DNA of 64,000 nt from the NCBI GenBank assembly GCA_036571765.1, contig BROE01000001.1, positions 4,168,754 to 4,232,753 on the forward strand, given 5' to 3'. Numbering within the stretch: the first letter of the stretch is position 1; each line of letters begins with the position of its first letter. This DNA is from Plecoglossus altivelis (Eukaryota > Chordata > Actinopteri > Osmeriformes > Plecoglossidae). This document shows positions 54,401-61,086 of the stretch, in pieces. The notes beneath the pieces are model-generated. The model was not told the origin of the DNA. It was given only the letters and a program-made list of their open reading frames with translations, and did not search any database. A program made the position numbers and the translations under genes.

Positions 54401-56104
54401 TGTGGATCTAACAGCGGAGCTAATTACAGAGGAGATATCACCCTGGAGAAGCAACTCAGAGAGATTCACTCCTTTGACTTCCTCTGCTAGGACATGTCTG
54501 TCTGTACCAGGTACTAATATTGAGAGCGAATGAATACCCAGCACAGCTTTCTGGACTTGTTAATGAGAGATGAAACTGAGCCTATGTGTGAGGGCGTGAA
54601 ACTGCTTGTCTGCTTGCTTCTCTCATATTTACTCCATCAAGCTAGATAAGACATGCCTGCTGCCAGTTAACAAGACTGTTCGTAGCTGGCCGTGCACCGG
54701 GGCTTTGTAAAGAAAGCACTTAAATACGTTCTAAAAACCTTGAACGTTCGGTTCAAGCCAGCAAAAAAAATGGAATCTATCCCACGTACTCTAAATGAAA
54801 GGGTTGTTTTCGCAGTCAGAGGTTTCCAGTCACCTTTTCCTACCTCAGATCTATTCCTACCACAGACTCTTCCTCATGACACAGCTGGTTAGAGACATGT
54901 TTCCCTTCCCTCTGGAGACCAGGAGCCCCATCATTGCAGCCCTTATTTTCCCCATTCAGGACTCCTTCCACTGATATCAAGCAACACCGTGTCTGATCAA
55001 CACAGCTGGGGCACGGTGCAGTGCTGTTTGTCTTATCCCTGGCACACTTCCTTTTTCACAGCTACCCTGCTTTCCTTTCTTCCGTCTATCGTGACGTCTG
55101 TGTGTTTTTTGGAGCGAGAGAGATGATGGTGGGTGGATATCATCTTGTCAATCTCTTTTCAAACAATACACCTCAGTGGAATCAGACAAGGCGTTGATGC
55201 AGCCTCTGTGGAGCTCGGAGCAGTGAACCGTTCCCACCTCCCACCAGACGACTATTAATAATAAATGATCCAATAGCAGAGTTCAACTGCATTTCAACAG
55301 GCGCTCCGCGAGCGAGCCGGTTTTCACAACGTAGCGCTTCAAAGACCCAAAAAAAGTCACGACTGAACGATCTTTGACGCTGGAAAGTGGATGATGAAAT
55401 AGCCTCATGTCAGATGCTAACTCTGTCCGTGACTGTGCAACATGGTGGGTTATCAACACCCGCCCCCCCATGTCTTCTCTCCTTCTTTTGCTCTCTGTTC
55501 AAGGATTAACGAGCCATCTTAAGCGGGGGTCAAAGAGGACTCACCTGGGAATGGACGGTGCTGTGGTCGGCGTGAGATTCTCCACAGCCCACGTAGGAAC
55601 AGCCATTCTGCAGAGACAGCGTCACGTTATAACAGAACAACACTCTCAAACTGGTGGCTGCGTCACTGTGGAACGCTCAACCTTTTGATCCCCAGCGAAG
55701 CGTTTGAAAAGGTTAAGCGGACGTTCTCATATCACGGCGGGTCTCAGGTACAGGTGATTACGCCTCGACAAGCCCTGCACACTCACCTCTAGGCACGCCC
55801 ACAAATTCGGCCCTCCAACCTTGCAGTCTTGGCACTGGCCCTGCGAACACAAGCACAACAAGCGGTGACTTTGCGGTAAATCAGCTCTGCTTCCTGAAGC
55901 GAACGGGCGAGAGGGCCTCAGCCACGTGGGCGGAGCTGTATCTCAAACGACTGGTCTCCGTCTCAGAGACAAACGGATGATTGAGAGCGAGCGTGACTGC
56001 AGAACGACGGGGACGCTCACATGGGATTTCTGAATGAGCTCCTCTTTGGTGATCTCGCCCACACACTCCAGATGAGGACAGTCACCACTGGACCCTGCCG
56101 GCAT
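44195..56104 (-). CDS. usp33: Ubiquitin carboxyl-terminal hydrolase 33 (USP33), complete coding region of 919 residues
   Basis: USP33 is a cysteine-protease deubiquitinase; known mammalian substrates include type 2 deiodinase, beta-2 adrenergic receptor, beta-arrestin, Robo1 and CP110. Twenty-three phase-consistent coding exons run from 56104 to 44195, totalling 2760 nt (human 942 residues). Domains: ZnF-UBP at about 9-90 with Cys/His ligands; USP catalytic core from about 154 with Cys165 in [11 protein letters not shown], His650 in GHYIAYC and Asp667 in YEFDDQ; zinc-knuckle pairs C474/C477 and C567/C570; an acidic insert at about 260-440; two DUSP domains at about 700-790 and 800-910. It ends [11 protein letters not shown], nearly identical to human USP33. 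Paralogue USP20 is excluded by segments such as [14 protein letters not shown] and HKAGAIEDL. The start at 56104 gives [13 protein letters not shown], aligned with the human CPHLD start. Confidence 0.96.
44763..44831 (-). CDS. usp33: USP33 exon, residues 845-868 (DUSP 2)
   Basis: This exon encodes [34 protein letters not shown] is the DUSP signature and shows that this exon joins directly to 45505-45607. Confidence 0.96.
44832..45504 (-). other. usp33: USP33 intron, 0.7 kb
   Basis: It contains an exon-like stretch at 44903-44967 that does not fit the reading frame (see rejected items). Nothing else is recognised. Confidence 0.65.
45505..45607 (-). CDS. usp33: USP33 exon, residues 811-845 (DUSP 2)
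   Basis: This exon encodes [20 protein letters not shown] and [14 protein letters not shown]. The donor is GTGAGT. Confidence 0.97.
45608..46307 (-). other. usp33: USP33 intron, 0.7 kb
   Basis: A GGGAGA-type tract (45616-45735) lies behind the acceptor, and a 12-bp repeat (46144-46256) lies near the donor. Confidence 0.65.
46144..46256. repeat. 12-bp CAGGCCCCCTCC repeat, about nine copies
   Basis: On the USP33 sense strand this reads GGGAGGGGGCCTG repeated, starting about 50 nt after a donor. Confidence 0.92.
46308..46416 (-). CDS. usp33: USP33 exon, residues 774-810
   Basis: This exon encodes [20 protein letters not shown] and [16 protein letters not shown], the start of the second DUSP domain. 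The intron that follows carries G-rich 12-bp repeats on the sense strand. Confidence 0.96.
46417..46870 (-). other. usp33: USP33 intron, 0.45 kb
   Basis: A GCAG/CAAG-rich repeat at 46825-46866 sits next to the donor. Nothing else is recognised. Confidence 0.6.
46871..46952 (-). CDS. usp33: USP33 exon, residues 747-774 (DUSP 1)
   Basis: This exon encodes [30 protein letters not shown]-rich repeat lies just past the donor GTGAGC. Confidence 0.96.
47268..47437 (-). CDS. usp33: USP33 exon, residues 690-747 (DUSP 1)
   Basis: This exon encodes [20 protein letters not shown], then [20 protein letters not shown] and [16 protein letters not shown], the body of the first DUSP domain. The donor is GTATGT. 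Confidence 0.97.
47613..47739 (-). CDS. usp33: USP33 exon, residues 648-690 (catalytic His box)
   Basis: This exon encodes [20 protein letters not shown] and [21 protein letters not shown]. His650 and Asp667 complete the catalytic triad. Confidence 0.97.
47970..48150 (-). CDS. usp33: USP33 exon, residues 588-648
   Basis: This exon encodes [20 protein letters not shown], then [20 protein letters not shown] and a final VICHHGTAS. It leads into the catalytic His box. Confidence 0.97.
48321..48366 (-). CDS. usp33: USP33 small exon, residues 572-587 (46 nt)
   Basis: This exon encodes [15 protein letters not shown]. The donor is GTGAGC. Confidence 0.95.
48455..48488 (-). CDS. usp33: USP33 small exon, residues 561-572 (34 nt)
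   Basis: This exon encodes [10 protein letters not shown] with split codons on both sides. CEKC is the second half of the structural zinc site. Confidence 0.95.
48597..48667 (-). CDS. usp33: USP33 exon, residues 537-561
   Basis: This exon encodes [23 protein letters not shown], nearly identical to mammals. The donor is GTAAGC. Confidence 0.97.
48853..49025 (-). CDS. usp33: USP33 exon, residues 480-537
   Basis: This exon encodes [20 protein letters not shown], then [20 protein letters not shown] and [17 protein letters not shown]. It joins directly to SWFWGPVV, so an eight-residue segment present in some mammalian isoforms at this point is absent. Confidence 0.96.
49146..49258 (-). CDS. usp33: USP33 exon, residues 442-479
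   Basis: This exon encodes [20 protein letters not shown] and [21 protein letters not shown] is the first half of the structural zinc site of the USP fold. Confidence 0.96.
49356..49496 (-). CDS. usp33: USP33 exon, residues 395-442 (insert)
   Basis: This exon encodes [20 protein letters not shown], then [20 protein letters not shown] and GANHKK. LSxSPPKxxxxWPG is recognisable from mammals; the rest is variable. Confidence 0.92.
49632..50091 (-). CDS. usp33: USP33 large exon, residues 242-395 (Gln box and acidic insert)
   Basis: This exon starts [20 protein letters not shown], the box found in USP catalytic domains. It then has an acidic Ser/Gly-rich insert with [21 protein letters not shown] and [12 protein letters not shown], which mirror human [19 protein letters not shown] and ETVKVQIHSRA. 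Confidence 0.95.
50092..51035 (-). other. usp33: USP33 intron, 0.9 kb
   Basis: A C-run at 50163-50173 lies near the acceptor. No other feature is seen. Confidence 0.6.
51036..51114 (-). CDS. usp33: USP33 exon, residues 215-241
   Basis: This exon encodes [26 protein letters not shown], directly before the QDSQEFL box. The donor is GTGGGT. Confidence 0.96.
51280..51436. repeat. GACAGA/GA microsatellite
   Basis: GAGAGACAGAGA units that end at a USP33 donor; CT-rich on the sense strand. Confidence 0.92.
51440..51553 (-). CDS. usp33: USP33 exon, residues 177-215
   Basis: This exon encodes [20 protein letters not shown] and [17 protein letters not shown], part of the USP thumb. Its donor GTACAA runs into a GA (sense CT) microsatellite. 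Confidence 0.96.
51554..52428 (-). other. usp33: USP33 intron, 0.9 kb
   Basis: Nothing recognised beyond short repeats. Confidence 0.6.
52429..52498 (-). CDS. usp33: USP33 exon, residues 154-177 (catalytic Cys box)
   Basis: This exon encodes [22 protein letters not shown], ending in a split Cys codon. Cys165 is the predicted nucleophile. Confidence 0.97.
52661..52965. repeat. 19-bp tandem repeat, 16 copies
   Basis: The unit AAGGTCAAGTCATCCATAC repeats with exact 19-bp spacing; variants have AGTTAGCC or ACTCCTGC in the second half. Confidence 0.95.
52977..53085 (-). CDS. usp33: USP33 exon, residues 118-154 (acidic linker)
   Basis: This exon encodes [20 protein letters not shown] and [16 protein letters not shown], with the split Gly of the Cys box. 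The DLDxExxEEDELRxRG pattern matches human USP33. The donor GTTAGA is followed within about 12 bp by the 19-bp tandem array. Confidence 0.93.
53363..53512 (-). CDS. usp33: USP33 exon, residues 68-117 (end of ZnF-UBP)
   Basis: This exon encodes [20 protein letters not shown] and then [25 protein letters not shown] closes the zinc finger. A variable linker follows. Confidence 0.95.
53513..55544 (-). other. usp33: USP33 intron, 2.0 kb
   Basis: It holds a GGCA repeat (53940-54000) and a GGGGAC repeat (54096-54135). No coding signal. Confidence 0.6.
55545..55607 (-). CDS. usp33: USP33 exon, residues 47-67 (ZnF-UBP)
   Basis: This exon encodes [21 protein letters not shown], with the C-x4-C and HADH zinc ligands. 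The donor is GTGAGT. Confidence 0.95.
55787..55840 (-). CDS. usp33: USP33 exon, residues 29-46 (ZnF-UBP)
   Basis: This exon encodes [18 protein letters not shown], with three zinc-binding cysteines and the conserved GPNLWACL. The donor is GTGAGT. Confidence 0.95.
56021..56104 (-). CDS. usp33: USP33 first coding exon, residues 1-28
   Basis: This exon encodes [20 protein letters not shown] and [11 protein letters not shown] provides the first zinc ligands of the ZnF-UBP domain. The exon continues 7 nt into 5'UTR (to 56111), behind acceptor GTGTAG. A long GGGA-type tract (sense CCCT) lies just upstream. Confidence 0.92.
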
Positions 56105-56111
56105 GGCTCAC

Positions 56112-58977
56112 CTACACAGAATCTGGCAGGGAGGGAAGGAGGGAGGAAGGAAGGAAGGAAGGGAGGGAGGGAGGGAGGGAAGGAGGGAGGAAGGGAGGAA
56201 AGGAGGGAGGGAGGGAGGGAGGGAAGGGGAAAGAAACGATGCTTTGAATGCAGAAAACAGCTTAAGCTACAGAAAAGATTATCAGCAAACATCAAAATTA
56301 AGCATCAGACACACAGGCCACACCCCTAACTTAACGTGCAGCAATAGGTACACATATTTACTGTGTTTATTGTTGGATGGAAGACGACTGAAACCTGACA
56401 CCTGAATCAGACAACTAGTTTTTCACGTCCATAAAAATTAACAAACAACTTCCTCTAATTCCACCCAGCACAATTCTCCTTCTTCTAACTACAGAGTTCA
56501 GACGGAGCTATTTTCCCCTTTTCACTGATTTCTGACTGAGCCTTTAAGAGAAAAAGAGAGAAAATTCACTGTTTAGATTTAGTGGTAGGCCAGATTAAGC
56601 CCAGCGTGGTCTAAGGCAAATGTAAGCCTCAATTAAGCTCACTTGATTACTCAACAGACAAATGCATTAACAATACTTTATTTATGAACAGGTCCCCAAC
56701 ATGTCTCCCTTTAGTGCGCACGCAGAAAAAGCCCGATTTCATTGATCACGCTTGGCTTCCTGCGTGCACTCTCACGCATCATTTGATTGAGCGTGGAAGG
56801 CCTGACTCTGAAGGAAGAGTCACAGCGTTGAAACATTTAGCCGCTGTCATCCCCAGCCATGGCTGCCCCACTTCCACTGAGGGGGCTGCAGGGCCACGAC
56901 CCAGGAGCAGGATGGGAGGGAGGGAGGGAGGGAGGGAGAGAGGGAGGGGGGGCAGCAGGCTTTATCACTGCAGAACAGGAGGACTGAGTCCAGCAGCACG
57001 TCTGCCTCAGGCAGCCCTGCAAGGGAAGGTACAGCCTTCTCTTGGTGGGGTCGTTCTCAGGGGAAAGTAGATGGGAGGAAGAAGATGTGCACTATCAAAG
57101 GCAAACAGGCTTGTATGTGATATAGGGTAGCAGCATGGGTGGAAAAAGGCACTGATAATGTGAGAATCTAGGCCTGTTCATTGTGTTCACATGATCAAGG
57201 TTGCAGGATGTGGCCTGATGGTTGTGGCTCCACACAAGCCCAAGGTAACAGCCACTTTTACAGCAGCCAGCGGTCATTGTACACAAGGCCAGGATAGGTC
57301 AGGAGTCGCCTCCGCAAACGGCCTCTACCTCCATATAATGCATTGAGCCATTCAGAGTCATGTTGCAATCAGGTGAGGAAATCAGATGAAAGACATGAAA
57401 AGGTCTTGTAAAAACGGCAATAAATATGCAAAACCTGGACTGCCTTGGGATGTCAAAGTGGTTTCGCACAGTGGATTTGGGCTATTATGGGACTTTTACC
57501 ATTTTTCATGTCTGAAAAGTCGTCCGCCCCTAACTCAATGAGTAGATTGTTAAAAGGATGGCTCAGCACCAAGTGTGATGTAGACAAGTGCAAGACAGAT
57601 GAAAGCTTGAGTTCAAGAAATGCAGCAGGGCCCAGAAATGTCCAATACTGCACAAATCAATACCTGGTTTCATATCCAAGCAGAGCTACTAGTGGGCCTG
57701 TGTATCAAATCAAGACAACACTTTTTTGTAGTGCCCTTGCAACTCATGAACACAACACACACTACTGAAAAGACACTCATTTAACACCACTCTGGCTCTC
57801 TGGTTTAGTTAGGATCAGATTCTAAACGGAAGCCCTGTAATGACAGGATACTAAATAGTGTTCAATTACTTTTTCGTTCTTTTTGGTTTCTGTTTCCTTA
57901 ATCTAAAAACTACCTTCAGTGGTTATGTTTATGAATATTAGCTGGTGACCAAATACATCCTGAAACACTGAAGCAGTGCCACATAGCACGTATAATATTA
58001 TGTGTCTAGATAATAATCAGTGTGCCACAAGATAAGAGACCTTTGTAGTACCACCAGCACTGTCCAGCAGAGCAATCCAATGAATGCAAACGGGAAAGAT
58101 GGGAGACATTTTATATCGACTGTGAGAAGTTGAACCTATTGCCCGTTTGGCCAAGGGGAAAGCCATTTCACTTTATTCCGTTGAGAATACACACCTATTT
58201 TATCGTTCTGGGTGGGGCATCTGCCTGTTGATTACAATGTGGAAGATACTTGGAGCCGCGGAATATAGATTCAGCTGTTAGTATCAAGCACAGAACTATC
58301 TCCAACTCTAAACCGGTAGTTACGAGACATACAGCTGTAGGCTACCTAATAACCACTAATTCGATCGTCACATACCGCTAGTTGTAGTGGGCCAACTAAG
58401 AAAAGCAGACGTCTTAAGTCAAGCACCTCGATCAGTTGTTAAAAGTATTTCTGACCTGAACTGTTCGATATAATCACAGACGAATATTCCGTCATCGCAT
58501 TTGAAAAAGACCAATTTTACGTGTGGGACATAACAGGATAGCAAGACAGTAAAGGTATTAGCTAAGTGATCTAGCTACCACTAGCTAACAGTATGAAGTG
58601 ACGGCGTTGACGAGCTGTCAAACAAAGCTAATGCCGTTTGAGCTAGCACCCTTGGTCTGTGTCCAAGTCTGATTTAGCAATAGCTACAGAGCTAGTCAGC
58701 TAACTTCAAAATCTATAGTTATTAGTACCTCAAGTACTTAGCAAACTAGAGTTTTGTAACGAGCCAATCTCTCATATGATAGATAGCAAGTCATCCTAGC
58801 AATGTTGCAAGTCATTTCACACGTCGCTAGCTGGCTAGTTTAGTAGGGCTGTTAGCTATCGAGCTAGCTACTCGCGCTAAAGCGTTCGTCTACCACTGCA
58901 GTGTGACTGTGCCTGCACTGACGTTAGGCACTAGCTTAGCCAGCACAGCAGTGACAGGCAGAATCCAATGTCCTTAC
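56112..58977 (-). other. usp33: USP33 intron 1, 2.9 kb
   Basis: It holds GGGA/GGAA tracts at 56128-56230 and 56908-56952 (sense CCCT/TTCC), an otherwise unremarkable middle part, and a GCTAGC/TTAGC-rich stretch at about 58550-58880 next to exon 1. Confidence 0.6.
56128..56230. repeat. GGGA/GGAA tract
   Basis: GGGAGGGAGGAAGGAAGG-type repeat behind the first USP33 coding-exon acceptor. Confidence 0.92.
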
Positions 58978-59100
58978 CTGTACGCAATAGATAACAGTAC
59001 TCCGTAATCCTTCCAATGTTATGACTTTAGCACACGGCGTTAACATATATCCTTGACATTCTGAATGGTTGATCACAGATAATTTCACGAGACCGTACGT
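58978..59100 (-). other. usp33: Probable USP33 5'UTR exon 1
   Basis: On the minus strand TATTGCGTACAG is followed by donor GTAAGGACA. No start codon in frame with USP33 lies here, so it would be non-coding and splice to 56111. The upstream end is estimated. Confidence 0.5.
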
Positions 59101-59690
59101 TTCAGACAACCACAACTTCCAGGTTGAAACCTTGGCTGCTGCTGTATACGCCCCTCAAGTCAAATCGACGCTTTCCGGTTACGCCAAGAACGGGTTTCCT
59201 GTTGGATTTCCTGGGATCCAAGGAGGTTGTAGGATCCATAAACGTGTTTCAAGTGTCCCTTGTCTAAACCCGGAATGTTAGCTGAACAGAATAGGTGTCA
59301 CACGTATTTAAAAGCGACGTCCTTGATTTATGTTCTATGCATTGTGATGTAAAGTTGTTTACTTGTCTTGTGCGTGTTATTTCATTCTCATACATGACGA
59401 CCCTGCTCAATTCAGAAAGAACTGTGATTTTGTTATATTTGCTTAATTATCCAAGTTTGCTGGTTATTCTGCAAGCCCATGGCGCAGAAAAAAAGGTGTC
59501 TGGCATCGGAGATTGTTGTGCCACCTGCTGGATGACGGTTGCTAGTGGGACAAGACAAGAAAACCCAGCCCAAGCGCCACCAACTGGTCAAATACATTTG
59601 CAATTTTAATTGGCTTTTATTTTGAAAACTCAACGCATCCCTCTTGTGGAACTCCGGGGAAAATCTTCGCCCAGTTAGCGGTCACCGGTT
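59100..59690. promoter_or_regulatory. Probable bidirectional promoter between USP33 and MIGA1
   Basis: Both first exons point away from this interval of about 0.6 kb. It contains an ETS-type CCGGAAAG (minus strand, near 59171-59178), CCCGGAA near 59270 and an inverted CCAAT near 59606. No TATA box stands out. The human genes are also head-to-head. Confidence 0.5.
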
Positions 59691-59768
59691 CATGGCGATG
59701 GTCGATAGTGCATTCGGTTGGGCGCGCGAGGGATAGCTAACGCTGAGGCCCTGTAAAGATACTGAAAG
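59640..59768 (+). other. miga1: Probable MIGA1 5'UTR exon 1
   Basis: A GC-richer stretch with CpGs (GGCGCGCGAG) ends in GAAAG followed by GTAAATAG, a plausible donor. It would splice to the acceptor before 60905. The start is estimated. Confidence 0.45.
59692..59736 (+). other. Upstream ORF in MIGA1 exon 1
   Basis: ATG at 59692 opens a 14-codon frame ending in TAG at 59736. It lies in the presumed exon 1, which ends at 59768 with donor GTAAAT. It is functional only if transcription starts before it. Confidence 0.35.
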
Positions 59769-60904
59769 GTAAATAGACGAGGAAATGGGTCGATTCTAAA
59801 AAAAACGGGTTGAGTTCGTCAAACTGCGGGATATTTTCTTTGTGACTGTGCGGTGTAATAGCTGTCTTGTTAGCGAGTATTGAGGTCGCCTGGATACGTA
59901 ACGTAGCCAGCCTAGTGCTGTACATGGCAAGCCAGGACGGCAGAAATGCATTGCTGGTTAAAACACGTTAGTTTTTAACAAACGATGCGTTCTGCAAGTA
60001 CCCTGTCTCCTTCCTGGCTAGTGGCTACGTTGCACAGCTTGACAACGAGTTGTACATTTGTTATCAATATATATAATTTTGGTATACAATCCCTTTTCCA
60101 TATAGCTAGATGGGTTAGGGATAGATGCCAGGTGCGTGAACTTGTAATGTCATGCATGCTGCTGGCCAGAGACGTGTCTATATCCCCAGCTGTTCGATTG
60201 CAGTGGTTGTCCTTCTGCACTTAGATCGAGTCCCAGTCCACACTGCGAATGAGCTATTTGTTGAGTGGTGGACTCTGAGCTCAGAAGTGGACTCCAACGT
60301 TATAGCCTACCACGAAAGGCTAAAAACGTAGTGCTCTGTCACGTCAACATAATTGGATGTATTGCATTGTCGTGCTAAGCGGACAGGTTCAAGATTAACC
60401 TACCCTTATAGGAGTATTATAATCAGTTGACTTGACTAAAGATAGCCATTAGACTCTTCTTCAGGAAGAAGAACCAAGCAGTTCCATGTAGTTGTTTATC
60501 TGGAGACCATCTTGTTTTTACTGACGTCTAAGTCATGTCAGATGGTAAAAGACAGTAGACTGTAGCATAGCTATCAGGTATCTAGAACGGTGGTTTGCCT
60601 TCCAGCAGTTCATGAAGTTGTGACAATAATAGCATCAGCATATCATCCGTGGCCACTTATTTGTTCGTGCATATTTTCCATAGTGATTTACAATGCTCAC
60701 TCAAGTGTCAACAATGCAAGTGAAGGTAATGATTTATGGAGCGAAAAGGTTGCAAATGTCATATCAGTGTATGGTCATGGATTGTATTGACATAAACTGC
60801 GCGTGACATGCCAGTGTTATGGATCATGTGTGATAGCTCTAGGCTCTGGTTGGGCCAGAGTTGCCTCCAAGGTCATAACTTGACATGCCTGTCACCTTCC
60901 ACAG
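59769..60904 (+). other. miga1: MIGA1 intron 1, 1.1 kb
   Basis: No feature recognised apart from scattered TAGC words near its start. Confidence 0.6.
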
Positions 60905-60987
60905 CCTCCCGGCCCCTCCGGAGCAGGATGGCAGCAGGTACAGGATAAGAGCGTTGCACCTGCAAGGGGCATGGATAGACGGCCACG
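60905..60987 (+). other. miga1: MIGA1 5'UTR part of exon 2, with two upstream ORFs
   Basis: The acceptor TTCCACAG precedes 60905. Two short ORFs lie before the main start: 60928-60948 (6 codons plus stop) and 60971-60991 (6 codons plus stop). The second one's TGA overlaps the main ATG as ATGA. Confidence 0.6.
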
Positions 60988-61086
60988 ATGACAGACGACA
61001 CGCTCAACAGCTCCCAACTCTCCTTCAAGATGGCTGCCCTGCGGGTGGTGGACCTGCCCCTCTCCGTCTACAACTCCCTGGCGCAG
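60988..61086 (+). CDS. miga1: MIGA1 first coding exon, residues 1-33
   Basis: This exon encodes MTDDTLNSSQLSFKMAALRV VDLPLSVYNSLAQ. A second in-frame Met at residue 15 is a possible alternative start. The donor is GTGAGG. Confidence 0.92.
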
